The notes: a model not told the origin generated them from the letters alone. Numbered from the stretch's first letter, positions 12,773 to 31,346 are shown. The stretch is 64,000 bases of DNA from Pogonophryne albipinna (GCA_028583405.1 CM053259.1:21553951-21617950), one strand, 5' to 3'. A program made the numbers and translations.

Positions 12773-15333
12773 TAAAATGCAGCCAATAGTGGAGTTTATT
12801 GATGTAACTGATTGAAAGTAATGGGCTAATGTTGGTTGTGAAACAAAGCTGAAACGTGGCTTGGAGATCCTCCAGTGCTTTGCTGCTCTGGTCCAGGGTG
12901 TTGATTTTGAGTTTGTTTTGACAAAGATACAACAAATAGACTTGTGTTGGGTTCGGAGGAACAGATGACACGAGGGAGAACCGCTGGGGAAAACAACTTA
13001 CTGGATAAAATGAATAGCTTAGTCTGTTCAAACGCTGTGTAAACAAGAATACAAACAGTGGCAGGCCCAGATTTGACTGAGATATAATATCTCACTTCAC
13101 CATGTTGATAGTAAATATATTTGAGGAGAGCTGTGTACTTGTATAAAAATGCTAATGGCATGCAGTGTGGCAGGGATGAAGAAAAGTGTTTTAGATTTGT
13201 TTTCATTTACTCAAAGGGTCTGGCAGGACTATTGTGATGAATATCCTCTAAATGTAGCCCGCTGCAGTGGTCTGGCTGTTGGCAGAGAATAAGGAATTAC
13301 AGGAACATTCACTTTTTTAGTAAAAAAGCAAATATGCTCTGTCTTTATATTAGATTTCTGTTTTACTACTGGGGAAGGAAATGGTGAAGGACAAATTGGG
13401 AAAGGGGAAAATAACTTTTGGGCTGATAGTATATGTGCTCAACTCATTTGTGTAGGTTATCCAATTTGGATTGTGCTAAATTAGAAAATCCTTTTGATTT
13501 GACTTTTTTTATTAATGATTAATATGATCATCATTGATTGATTCATCGATTACTCAATCGATCGTTCTATAAAACGTCAGAAATTTCTTTGAAATTAAGT
13601 TTTTTAACAGAATTCAAACCCAAAGGCATATATATATATAGATATATCTATAGACGACTGAATATACCAGTAAAACACACTTGAGAAACGGCAACCAGCA
13701 CATTTTGGGTTTGGCTAAAGAATAGACTTCTAGACTATTTATCAACATTGATGATGATTCATTTTCTGATTATTGATCATTTCAGAACATTTAGTTATAA
13801 TAATGCCAACATTCAGTAATCCAAGCGAATCTTATGTTTTACAATAACGCTAATTATTTTTGGGGGTTTTGACTGTTGGTCGAACGAAACAAGACATTTT
13901 AAGTATTTTTACACAGTGAACAATTAATTCGAATCATAAAAATAAAATATAACCAAAAAGTGTTATTGGAACTGACCATCTAGTATTGTCAAAGTGTCTG
14001 TCACACACAGTTGTTATTTTTATCAGTTTAAACAGATTTGAGGCTTTTATTCTCCACAGTTCACTTCTATTACCAAGCAACTCTAAACATGTGTAAACAC
14101 CAGATGAGAAATTAGTTTCTTGGTTCTGTGAAATGTTTCACAAATACTGATGGATGCAGGTAAACCTCATCCAGCTCACTAATGTCCAGCCTGCCAAGCA
14201 GACCGAGGTTACATAACCGGTATGTGTGTGTGTGTGTGTGTGTGCTTGTGACTGTTCTAATTATGTTTGTGTGTTGACCAATATGTTTACGATTATGACT
14301 GTGTATTCTCTTATAAGCCCTTAGAGGACACGCTGTCCAGGAATAACATCTCAAATCTTTCATCTCAGGCCAATCGCCAATTAAATAAACACACACACAC
14401 ACACTTGATTTTACAGCTTGTTCAGTAGGAAATCTGTCTGGCCAGTTACTGTACAGCTTGAGCCCTAATTCCTCTTCCCCTCCCAGACTTACCCCCTGAA
14501 TTGCGGCTTGTTCAGGTCGTGTGTGTGGGTGGAGGTGTGTGTGTGTGGAGGAGGAGGAAGGGGTGGTGCGGAGGAATGCAGGGTTGGGTCGGGTGGAGCG
14601 GGTTGTCGGAGGGAAAAGAGGGGTCTCTGTTTAGTGTGTAGAGAGATTAAAGATGTGTATGTGAGTATTGATGAAAGTGTGTTTACTCCGCTGAGGCCGG
14701 CTGCCTACCTGACAGTGGAGAGGAGAGTAATGGTTGCAATAAGGAAATCTTAACCTTCTATCCTTCTCTGCTCTGTAGTCAAAGTTTAAAAAAATCACAA
14801 ATATAGAAAGGGTGGGAGAAACAAGTAGAAAAGTAGAAACAAGTGATAGAAAAACACAAAACTGTACGTTTAATTCAGAAGCTGAATTTAAGAATCCAGG
14901 AATTGACTTGTATACTTCAACTTATACAGAAATGCATGCTTATGCAAAAATGCACGCACACCTCCCAACATGCATAGCAGCGGGAACACTGAGGCCTGTG
15001 TACGGTGGCTCTCCTTCACTTCCGCACCATAAATGTGTGTTTGCTATAAGAGGGAACACGGGGAGAAAAGAGGAATTCATGTGGCTGTTTATTTGAGCTT
15101 TTGGCCAAATCCAACCTGGGGCGGTTGCGTTGGCGCGCACCAAACCCCAGGCGCTCCTGTACCCCCCGCCACACACACATACTGTACACGCTCAGGTACT
15201 CAAGCACACACAACACACATTTTACTACTCACTGACACACACACACATACCTGTCCATCCTAGCCATATCAAGGTGTGTTTGTCTTTCCTTGCCCACCAT
15301 CTTAGGTCCTCCCAGAGCAGGTATTTCCCTCTC

Positions 15334-15567
<234 letters not shown>

Positions 15568-15779
15568 CAGCTATAGAGGTAGGGGGGTGTCTGTGTGCTG
15601 AGTGTGTGAAGCATTTGCATTGATAACCTGCAGCTCAGAGTCACTCAGACTCACTTTGTGGCCGTCCCTCTCGCCTGGAACTCCCTTCGTCTTGCTCTGT
15701 CTCCTTTCTGTCTCTCCACTCTAGGACTGTCTGCGGACACGCTCAGACCCCTGCGTTTACTCGTCACCCCTCTGTCGCC

Positions 15780-20486
<4,707 letters not shown>

Positions 20487-21037
20487 GGACCCACATCCCA
20501 CTCTGCACACTCTGCACACACACCCACATACACACAATGTTTACTTCCTGTAAAATACTGAAGAGGATCCCATGTGTGTGAACCCTGACCTCTGCTTGTA
20601 TCCGAGCTCTCCCACACCATCTCTGCGCCATCCTCTCTCGATCTTACCTCTTCCACCTTTGGGTCTCCTGGGAAACAAAGCGCCGGTTGCCATGGAGACC
20701 ACGCCTTTTTGTGTGTTCAGAAGGCCATCGTCCATAGCCAGCCTGTGTGTTTGTTCATAAAAAACTTCCCTCATAGGGAAACGGTGACGGTACACTGAAG
20801 GGTTTTCTTTGTGGCTGCCAATAATGAATTTCCCCAAAACCCAAAGTCTGTGTCTCATCCTCCGCACTTGTTTGTCTCTTTCCCTGTCTCTCCTCTCAAA
20901 TCTGAAGGCTTCCACTTTCTTCTCCCCCTCATCTACTATTATATATGGTGTACATATATACATATAAACAGGTAAATTAATATAAGATATATGTCTGAAA
21001 ATAAGGGTACACCATTGATGTTTTTTTTATTTTCCTA

Positions 21038-21043
21038 AATAAA
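21038..21043 (+). other. Candidate polyadenylation signal of matn1
   Basis: AATAAA about 550 bp after the matn1 stop, followed by GTGATT. It is the first full signal I see downstream. Confidence 0.5.
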
Positions 21044-22372
21044 GGTGATTCAGGAAGTACATATGATAAATTGTGAATATATTATATGCACACATGGACA
21101 AAAAGCAATTCCTACTTTTACACTGTTTTATTTTATTTACTATGAATATGTGCACACAGAAAAGTTATATGGTCCAACATATGGGCTCTGAGGACCACAA
21201 GGGCCTGACAGGTGCTCACAGTAAATGGTAAACAATTTGAATTTATTGTCAACAGCAACCTTTACACTTACAATAACTAAATTGTTGTTCTGCCTAAATT
21301 CTACATTGAAGTATTATAATTATCCTGCATTTATCAGGACCAAATCAAAGTAGGATCCATACTTGGATTTGTCGGGTTTGTGGTCAACAAAAGGTTTACT
21401 CCTGCAGTGAAGCTTTGGTACTAAGGAAGTGCTTCAATAAAAGTAATTCATTGTTTTGCTGACACAAAAATAATTCAGATAGCCCTTGCTGAATACAAAT
21501 GTTCTGCATTCTGCTGTATAGAAGAGAGAGCAAGTTTAAAAAAATTCTCTGGTATTATGCCCATTCTTAATACAGTAGGGTTTGGAAATGTTTTCAACTA
21601 AATAATTGGTTTGAAAAAAGGATTAAAGATGAATGGGCAATACTAAAGTTGCCATTTTGTAAACTATGATTATGCATAAAACATTACATTATGATATCAT
21701 TTACAAAGTTCCATTCGTTTTAGCATTACCATTTGGCTTTTAAATGCAGAATCCTTTAATAGTTTACATAAAGCTTAATAAAACTAGTAAATCAACAAAT
21801 GAAGTGTATGCCATAATGACCTCACACACCAAATTAAATGATTCAGAAACAAATACTCTATTTTCGAAGTCCTGAAGTTCATTAGTGAAATGTTGGGCAC
21901 ACGTCACAGTGACGTAGCATAAGAGGGAAAAAAAGCTCTCCAACTCCGAACAGCTGAAGGAAACCAGAGAGTGAAAGCTGTCATCTGATCCTCATGAAAG
22001 CGGACTTTAAACTCACCTCAACTTCTGCCAGTACGAACACAAACAAGTGCCTCACAGAGTTTATAATACCAAGGCATCGTTCAGCGCTGCTAAAAGCTTG
22101 CAACATCTGCTAACAGCAGCTAGGCTAGCTTAGCGAGCTAACCGGCATACCGTCTTTACGGTCAGGTAGCCGGGTTATGAGAGCTTTTTGTCGGCGTTAA
22201 TGATTGACGGAACAGATGATTGCACAGTGAACCAACACAGGCAACTGACACCTCGAGTATCCGGTAGTTAAGGAAAACAACGCTTGCATCAAGCTAACGT
22301 TAACGGTTGGGTTAACAGCTAACGGGAGCTAGCAGGAACATTAGGTAGCTCCGGGGTTTCAACGGTCAAGAT
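21044..22372. other. Intergenic matn1-sesn2 and sesn2 5' region
   Basis: AT-rich to about 21880 with nothing recognisable. From about 21900 the sequence becomes richer in CpG and GCTAGC/GCTAAC motifs up to the sesn2 start codon, so it probably holds the sesn2 core promoter and 5' UTR. No TATA box is evident. Confidence 0.45.
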
Positions 22373-25300
22373 ATGGCCAGTAATCCCGCCGCGGGCTGCC
22401 TGGCTAACGGGGAAAATAAACCGGGCCGAGGGTCCGGTTCTGGCTGCTCGAGTCGCCACCGGACCGAGTCAGAGTGCGATGTGGCCCCGACTGTCAAAAG
22501 CTTAGCTCTGCTGTGCAGCAGGGACGAAGAGGAGCGAGCAGCGGCTCTGGAGGAGCTCAGCCAAGGGGTGCTGCTGTGTTTGGGACTGGACCAGCCCGGT
22601 TCGGCACGTCTGAGTGAATTAACACTGCTACACCTGCTCCGGTTGTCCCGGTCGTGCCCGGTGCAAGAGGTTCGGGGGAGAGCAACCGAGCTGCTGCGCA
22701 CCGCACAGGTAATGTTGGGATACTAGTCTCAGTGTTTCTGCTTTATCATACTAGTTCAACATCAGTGGGTAAACTTTTCCTACCAGATATATATCCACAG
22801 GTTGTTTATGTGCTTTCGCTTCTTATCAGGAAACAACAAGATAATGTGAATGAGTGATTATTGGTCGAAGCTGATTGGTCATATCAGCTGATTACCAGTG
22901 GTGGAAGAAGTATTCAGTGTCCTGCATATACAATCTGACTTAGGTCAAAGTAAAAAAGTATCATCAATATGTACTAAAGTATACAAAGTAAAGTAAGCAT
23001 TGTTCAGAACACGTGTCTTTTATGTGTTATGTGACATTTCTAGATAATAATTTTTGCATAAAGTAGCATTTGCTGTTGTAGACAAACAAAGTTCTGATTG
23101 TCTTTTTTTTTTTTGAATATTTAAATAATTTGACTCTTTGGACTTAAAGAGTAAGTCCACCAGTTTGATTTTTAGAGATGTATTTTGTTAAAAGTAGCTC
23201 AAGTAGTTAAAATTACATTATGTTCCTTTTTTAAATGTAGTGGAGTAGAAGTATAAAGTAGCATTAACTAGAATTACTCAAGTAAAGAACCTCAAAATTG
23301 TACTTAAGTACAGTAAATGTACCTAGTTACTTCCCACCTCTGCTGACCACTTTTCTATGAGGTTGCTGCATATTTCATCAGACATCGAACCGTATGAGGT
23401 GATGCAACACGGGGCTGCGCACAAACAAGTAGCCGGACACGCCCCCTCTCGGCGCCCTGAAACCTGCCTGAAACCTGCCTGAAACACACCGGATACATCC
23501 CCCGACCCCTTTCACCGCCCACTGGAGATTCTAGAAATATACAAACAAGTCACACTGCGACTGACGCACTTACAGTTTATGTGTCTTCTTTGTTGTAAAT
23601 ACTTAGCGGTGACTTTCTGGTGTGGTTCTTCCGATCATGTCGGTGAGTTTGATTTTAACGCATGCTTTGTGCAGATTTTATGATCAGCGAGTTATGGAAC
23701 GGTCTCCAGTTACAGTACGTTAGTCTAGTAATGAGCAAAGGGGTTGCAGCTGCATGCAGTTATCCCCATTTTCTTATTCTTTTAATAATATATGTGATAT
23801 CTGCATTATTGATGTATTCTGAATCCTAGAGAGAAAGACTATCCAACCCTTCAGTTAAGTAGTTTGCTCCACCTTGTACATTTGTTTTTGATGTGAGGTC
23901 ATGTACAACATGTACACGAATGTACAGCAAATGACATGTATCTGTACCTCTGTACACCATTTCAGCCGTTGTAAAGAATATAGTTTTACAAAAGGTAGAA
24001 TTGTATTAAGTACAGTACTTGTGAATGTACTTTAGTTACTTAACATCACTGCAAACAGTCCTTAGTTCCAGCTCCTCGGTTGTGGTTTTCTTTGACTCAA
24101 TATATTAATGTTTTGCACTGTTGATCAGACCAATAACAATTTGAGGACATTTTTATGGGCTGCAGTAGATCAAAGCATAAATCTATTATGTCATTTTCAG
24201 ATGAATCAGAATTAAAAATGTATTTTCATTTCACTGTTTAATGAACTTGATGCTCCTTTCTAGGAACAAGGTGTTGAAGTTCCCCGGGCTCTGGCATCGG
24301 GCCCAAGCGCCTTCATTCCTGCGAAAGAGGTGCGTTAGACTTGTTTAAAAGTACATTTATTTGCTTAATTCATTTCCAAAAGAAAACTCTTGTCTGAATT
24401 GTTTTTGAGATTCATCTTTGTAAAGGTTATGACGAGGTCCCAAGAAATGGCCTTGTTTTTCTTCCTACAGGAGTAGATCCCATGAAGCATGGGGCAGTGT
24501 GTAAGATAAGATGAGATAAGATAAAGCTTTATTAATCCCCGTTGGAAAATCCAGGTGTCATAACGAAACAGTAATGAGATCGAAACACAGCAGAATGTTG
24601 TAGCCATGTAATGTTGTTTGATCAAACTAATTGTAAAAGAGATGTGGTTTAACAATTTGCTAATATTAGAAGTTTAGCTCACTATTCTGCTGCAATACTG
24701 CACTGCCTGTTGCTTCATGTCATCAAGAGAAGCAACAACAGAGATATATTGCAAATGCTGATGACTACAATTTGTAATTTCACATGTGACTCACTCCAAG
24801 TGTTCCACTGGAGGAAATGGGAGTGTTATATCTGCCAATTTTTTAACTAAACAAGTAGCATTTTAGAGCGAATCCTTAGCAATAGGTTGTCACGCATCAA
24901 AACAATATTATGTATATTTAATTGTAAACATATATTTTGCTTGTCCTTCCTCTTCAGATTTTGAAAGAAGGTCCAGACCAGGACATCCTCATCGAATCGT
25001 TCCTTTCAATGGGTCGCGTGGACCACATCACCATGGTGATGGCGCTGCACCCTGCATACCTGAGCTGCTTTTTGAGGACCCAGCATGCCTTGTTGGAGAT
25101 GGATGGCCCCTTGCCCCGTCACTGGAGACATTACATTGTTGTTATGGTAAGAAAACCTCAATATATGATTATTAACTAGTGACACATGTCGGAGCTCTCA
25201 GCAGACCCCCCTCCCCATGTGCACTCATGAATGTAAAAGGGTTCCTATATCTTACACAGACATTTAAAAAAACATGTCAAATCAAAGGTTGCATTGACTT

Positions 25301-28300
25301 AATATTTTTCGTCATTGACTTAATTTTTTAACAAAGTCAGAAAAATCTGAAGGGCGTCTGTGAGTTTGACAGATAAGAACAATGAGTGGGTATATCTTAA
25401 CTTACAGCACATTGTAAAGCTATGGACAGGAGGCTGTGGAGCATGTCTCCTCCTCTCTGGGAGGTAAAGTCCTCCCTCCCTCTTATTAAACCCCTAACTC
25501 TGATGTCACTGGAGGGAAAAAAGTATTCGTCTGCTTCATGTGGTTTTGAAATCTATTAAACATGAATGGTAAAAATAGAACATGACATCATTTTGATGAA
25601 CCTCACAAATCAGCTCCTTCTTCAACTGAACATCTGCAACATGTTGACTATTTTGCAATCGGCTGAATAAAATACGAGTCAGCAGTTCTTCAAAGACAAT
25701 ATGTCTTTGTTATTGACATCAGCTTGAGTTGCTCTCATTTTTTGTTGACTTAAGTCAAGAGATCCCCTTGACAACCAATACACATGTCAAACATACACCA
25801 CCGCACAGTATAATACAAAGTAATACATTTGTTATTAATTAAATGGAGTTATCCATAAAAGACAGCTTTTAATCGTTTAATCGTTAAGTCTGGATTGATC
25901 GTTGAATTGCCCTGCAAAAAATGGATAGCCTCTTTGATATTATTACATGTACTCTTATAATTCACATCATAGACAAACATATAAAGAAATGTTAAATATT
26001 ATTTAAATTGTTCCTTCAAAGTGACCCTTTTTAATTGGCTGTGAATTAGTTTAGATAGTGTAAAATACTACAAATAAATCATTATTATACTAGTGCACAT
26101 TCAACTTGTCCTTTCAACAGACAACATTGTTGTTGCTTTGCCTTCATTGTGTGAGGAGGTAATGCTGCAAGAGGTGATACTGCAGGTTAAATCATAAAGA
26201 AGTGTTTACTTTTTATTTTATTAGCTGTAAACACCAAACATAATGGGTCTGTGAAAGGCCACTGCAGGTACAGTGAGCCTATCCCTTTACCTTTTTCAGA
26301 CTATTAGTAAAGCGATATCTAGCCTGAACATTAAAAGTGACAGCAGACTCTGTCGCTATGTTTTTCTGTTTGTAGACAAGTCAAGTGTGCCAAATGTGTT
26401 TTTAAGATTTATTTCTTTTTGAACACAATTTGGCTTCATGGCGATGCATTATGCCTGCCTCCACGTAGTAGGACAAAATCAATGCTGCAGTTACAGGTAT
26501 ATTAACATGCTGCAAGGCTGTTCCAACTGCTTTTACATTCCCAGTCAGTTCAGCTGAAGTGAGCCATTATTAAATGCATTCATACCTAACATGTCACTTC
26601 TGCTTTTTCAAACTCAATCTCTCACAGCTCCATAGCATAGGAAACAGCTGCAGTTTATAATGAATGGCGTCAAGTTTAATCTATTAGTAGGCACTAACGG
26701 TTATGATTATTGTCAGCTCCTTATCCTTGATGAACCTCATCTTATTTGCTAGAGCTGTGAAAACAGTCCCAACTTGAGCTAGATTTATATGTATACCTTT
26801 TGATGTGTGTCACTGGTTATTGCCTCATCTTTATTTCCGTTTCCGTTGTCTGAAATTACTTAAAAAAAACGGATTGAGACAATCCCTTAAATATCAAGTG
26901 ATCTAAAGATTGCACTCTGAAGAAATAGAAACGTTGTAATTATTTGGGCAAATTCAGAAAATATGATGACAATACATTAAAGGCATGTCAAATGTACTGG
27001 TAGGCATTATTTTAGATATTCACAATCAATAGTTGTAGGGACATTTAAGGATGCTAAAGGAGAGGTTAAGTGAAATATTGTGCAAAAATGCAGTTTTTGA
27101 AAGCAATGAAAATGTCAGGACATTTAGGTTGGCATAAGCTACAAAAAAACTATTATCTTTACTTAGGAGAACTCTATAAAGATGCTAAATAGACTTGACA
27201 GGATGTTCTGTGCCTGAGGGTTATCCAGCTGCTGTATCAGAGACACTAAAAAGGTCTGCCAAAGACTGCGATATTCATAAACATTTAATGACTCTTTATA
27301 TAATCATCACAGTAGCTGTCCTTACAGAAATGCTGGTCATTAGACTGAAAATAATCTTTGGAGTAATTTAGTTGAGGTGCTTTAACCTCTGAGCCCTTTT
27401 ATATATTAATGCACATTGGCAGTTCTGATGCATTATGGAGTCATTCTACCCAGACCAGTAATAGAGCGTGGTTGTTAATGGACGCTGCTCGTGTTTGACT
27501 TCCTCAGGCCGCGGCGCGACACCACTGCTCGTACGCCGTGCAGCAGCACAGCGCCGGCTTCCTGGAGGCCGGGGGGGAGGAGAGCTGGCTGAGCGGACTC
27601 CAACACGCGCCCACAAAGCTCCGCAGCCTGCAGACACTCAACAAGCTGCTGGCACACAGACCCTGGCTCATCACACAGAAGCATGTACAGGTCAGACACC
27701 ACACACACTGACCACATGTATGTTATGTTAGTCTGTGATGCCCATTAATAAATATAACTTATGTAATGTATTGTAGGATTTTGTTTTTGTGATATTGCTT
27801 TAATATACAGGTGTTCATAATTGTATCCTCTTTTTGTTCTGTGGTCATAACTTAACAACAGTTAGATTCTACACTACAGCCACGCTAGCTGCTTTATGAG
27901 ACTGACTCTACTTACATAGTGGTGCTAATGTAAGCATTTAGTCTGTTAGCTAGAGCTGTAATGAAGAGTTCAAAGTTGCATTCATAACGTTAACTTCAGG
28001 ATTTATAATTAACATTCAAATGCTGTGCAACTTTTCATTTGCATGTTTATTGTTGTTTTATATTCAAACTCACAGTTTCAGATAAAGTTTAGGTTAAGGA
28101 TTGTTCTTAAGGATTGTTGATTGTTGTTGTTAAGGATTGTTAACAACTTGTGTGCTCCACAAATGCTACTATGAAGGATTAACTCCAGAGCTAAAGTCCA
28201 ACATTCTAAATGTATTGAAAAAGCTTGATGTAGTAATTTCCAAAATTCTTAGCAGGTTTATATATAACAATATATTTTCCTTATGATTAGAAAAATCTGC

Positions 28301-31300
28301 ACACACGTATTTATGGAACTACATGCTTGTAAAGTAATTGATAATCACAATCATTACAACTCATCCTGAGGGAAACACGAGTGCCTTTCCCACCCATCAA
28401 CACTACTGTATGAAACATCACTTACCCCCCCCCCCTCTGCCCTGCAGGAGCTGGTGTGTCCCGGAGCAGATCCTCGCTGGTCATTGGCTGAACTCATACA
28501 CGCCGTGGTGCTCATGGCTCACGCTCACTCCCTCTGCTCCTTCGTGTGGGGCTGCGGCGTAAACCCTGAGCCCGACCACATTGGAGGTTACACCTTCCAG
28601 CTCCCCTCACACATTCACCCTGCTCACAGCCCTCAGTGCCCCGCTCATGAGGACGGCAGGCAAGAGGTTAGTCATTTTTTCAGCAGATGTGTGTCTATGT
28701 ATTCCAGCGGTGTTTCCCCAGTCACACCGGTTCGGTAAAAGTGAAACAAAGGTTGTCTGTAAGAAACAAAGTCCCAAGTAAATTCCTGAAGCCCTACTCT
28801 CTAATTTTCACCTCCAGATTGTTGACGGAGCGATGGAGGTGGAGGTGTTGATGCAGAGGATGGTGGAGCTGCAGCTGCAGGAGGAGGAGTGCACACAGGA
28901 GGAGATGGTGACTCGCTTTGAGAGGGAGAGGAGCGAGAGCATACCGACCGGTACAAACACTCTTTATTCCACGCATTACTTCGTCAATTGATTGATTTGA
29001 ATTGGTTTACTCACTACTTTCTCTTTAACGTGTTTGTTTTAGCGGTGGTGCGAGGAGCGCCACCGGACCTGGTGCTGCGTCTGGTGGAAGATCAAGAGTT
29101 TAGATACGAGGACTTTGCCCCCAGGGGAGAACAGTCACCAAACACCATGAGAGCCCAGGTAGCTTTCTGCAAGTTCAAGTTGTTTATATTTATTTAACGT
29201 TACTTTTCACAGTGCATTTCATTTGTTTGTGCCAACTTCCATACACATGTGTTGGTTGATGTTGGTGTCTGATGTGTGCAGGATTATTCATGGGAGGACC
29301 ACGGCTTCTCTCTCGTCAACAGACTACTGCCAGACATGGGTCAGCTCCTGGATGAAAAATTCCAGGTACACTCAACTTTAACCTTTTAGAAGCAAACCAA
29401 CAAACACTCATAAGCTGATTTAAAAAAAAAAAAAGCTGAACTAGTGATGGCTAACCTAACGGGTCTTTCCGCTCCAGGAAGTTTAAAGGGGACCTATCAT
29501 GCAAAATGCACTTTTTTTATGTCTTTTATACATAAATATGTGCCCCCGGTGCGTCGGGGAACTCACGCAGCGTCATAAAATAAAACCCTCTCTCTTTTCC
29601 TCCGTACACAAATCTCTAAAAACGGGGCTACAACGGAGCTGATCCAGATTTGCGTCCGATATGACGTCATATCGGAAATGTGGGCTGGCTTTACACCCAC
29701 GGCCCAATCAGAAACGTTGCTATCAGAAACAATGCCTGACTGTTTTGGACGTAATATGGTCGGTGCATGTTTACATTAGCATCGCTAACACTCAGAGCTA
29801 ACCTGTACTGCACAGAGCATGTGTGTGAAGAAGCAGGAAATACAAAGGAACTCACCTTGTGGTATAACCGGCAAGAGAGAAAGCCTTTGAGCTCCATACT
29901 GTTTCAGAAAGAATCCTTGATAATCCATGATATGGCGTTTCATCACGGCAGTATTTAGTTTAGACATCTCTGCCGGGTCCCGCATGAGCTCAGCCCCCTC
30001 CTTTTTTCTTTTTCTTTTTTATCAATATTTCTTTTTTTAAAGCTTTATACCCAAAATCAGCACTTTTGAAACGGGAAGTGAAATAGAGGGATATGAGGCA
30101 TGGCTAGAATGGGCGATATGTTTGGTATTTTGAGCAAAACACTTCATAGACATGTTTTTTATATATCTGAGACCTATGATATTGCCTAAAAATAGCATGA
30201 TAGGTGCACTTTAAGTGAGTGAAGCCAATGTTAGGCAACTGAAACTAAGATCTGGTGGAGATAATGTGGGCTTACATGCTGGTTTACACGAGCAGTAACA
30301 CAAATGTACTTGTTTGGAAAACCATTGGCTGGTCGCTATATGTGTTTCCCGAGTAAGGTCCGTTAGATAAATATATTGTCAGTACATTTGTAATTTTTCA
30401 GTTGGTTGAAATATATATACTGGGCAATTTTACCTCTGCAAATGAACAGTTAGGAGGAAAACATGATTCTTTAATTGATCTCATCATACATTTAACATAG
30501 GGTTTTTCTATTGATAGGTCACAACCCAAAATACAATTATTAAAATGTTTGTTCTGTCAACCAACTGGTAGAAATGTTATACTTGGCATCTTGTTCTGTC
30601 GGTAGAATACTATATACTTTGTCACATTATTTGAGCATATTATAAGTTTAAACAATGTTTTCACAGGTTGTGAGCAACTTGACCTACAACAGGATGGCCA
30701 TGCATGAAGATGTGGACACTCACACTCTGAGGAAAGCTCTGTGGAACTACATCCACTGTCTGTACGGGATACGGTAAGTACCACACACTGTTGGAAATAT
30801 AGAAGGTTAAATTCATGTTTCTGCTAAATCTGACTTTTTATCACTGTACCTGTGCAGCTACGACGATTACGACTACGGCAGCGTGAACGTGCTGCTGGAG
30901 CGCTCGCTGAAGGTGTTCGTTAAGACCATGGCCTGTCACCCGGAGCAGACCACGGCACGCGTTTATCACGCCTTCTGGAGACACTTCAGACACTCGGAAA
31001 AGGTACGCACGAGTTCAAACACTCACCTGACCCGGCCTCTGGAGCCACAATGAATGAATCATTTAACATTTTCACAGGCCGTCTCTTTTTGGTACCTTCG
31101 TGACAAAGAGTGAATCATTTGACATTTCAGCGTGTCTTCTCTTTTTTCTTTCCTTTTTTAAAATGTCATTATTGAAGTACGCTTTGAATTACAGACAGGA
31201 CATTTGAGTGTGTCACCTACTAATGTGACTTGACTTATTCCTTTTCCTTTTTTTCGCAGGTTCATGCAAACCTAATAGTGATGGAAGCCCGGCTACAGGC

Positions 31301-31346
31301 AGCCTTACTTTATGTTTTACGAGCCATCACACACTACATGAGATGA
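22373..31346 (+). CDS. sesn2: Sestrin (probably sestrin-2), 11 coding exons, 554 aa
   Basis: Stress-induced protein that restrains mTORC1 by binding GATOR2 and, in SESN1/2, senses leucine. Exons: 22373-22708, 24264-24329, 24958-25146, 27508-27690, 28448-28666, 28818-28950, 29043-29158, 29282-29365, 30667-30773, 30858-31002, 31260-31346; phases agree. The N-terminal half has the AhpD-like redox motif with Cys204, Tyr206 and His211 (human SESN2 C125/Y127/H132). YDDYDYG at 479-485 corresponds to the GATOR2-binding segment. Leucine-pocket positions T448, T460, L463, R464, W518 and E525 are kept, but human T377 is Arg451 here. The first exon encodes 112 residues ([14 protein letters not shown]) like the long SESN1 isoform and absent from human SESN2, so sesn1-type ancestry is the alternative. 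The choice of sesn2 rests on linkage to matn1 and fgr. Confidence 0.9.
22896..23342. mobile_element. hAT-like MITE in sesn2 intron 1
   Basis: Starts CAGTGGTGGAAGAAGTA and ends with the imperfect inverse TACTTCCCACCTCTG. Flanks CTGATTAC and CTGACCAC form an imperfect 8-bp target duplication, as made by hAT transposases. The interior is rich in AAGTA/TACTT and has no ORF. Non-autonomous. Confidence 0.7.
23560..23642 (+). CDS. sesn2: Candidate alternative first exon of the sestrin
   Basis: ATGTCG at 23637-23642 is followed by a strong donor GTGAGT and is in phase 0 with exon 2 at 24264. It would give a protein beginning [19 protein letters not shown], about 444 aa, instead of the 112-residue N terminus. 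Sequence upstream (about 23390-23560) is locally GC/CpG-richer than the rest of the intron, consistent with a second promoter. Human SESN1 has long and short N-terminal isoforms of this kind. The 5' limit is arbitrary; transcription is inferred. Confidence 0.5.
24496..24556 (+). repeat. LINE 3'-tail-like fragment (AAGATAAAGCTTTATTAATCC)
   Basis: GATAAGATAAAGCTTTATTA followed by ATCCCCGTTGG in sesn2 intron 2 resembles tails of fish non-LTR elements. No upstream coding part is seen. Confidence 0.45.
29487..30210. mobile_element. piggyBac-like MITE in sesn2 intron 8, 724 bp
   Basis: Flanked on both sides by TTAA (29483-29486 and 30211-30214). Terminal inverted repeats AGGGGACCTATCATGC and GCATGATAGGTGCACT match in about 13 of 16 positions. 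No transposase ORF, so non-autonomous. TTAA duplication plus short inverted repeats is typical of piggyBac-type elements. Confidence 0.8.

Noticed and set aside
20541..20963. 140-aa minus-strand ORF after matn1
   Set aside because: Low-complexity charged peptide lying in the matn1 3' UTR; no homology recognised.
22366..22701. 111-aa minus-strand ORF opposite sesn2 exon 1
   Set aside because: Antisense shadow of a GC-rich exon; the sense frame fits the sestrin N terminus and splices in phase.
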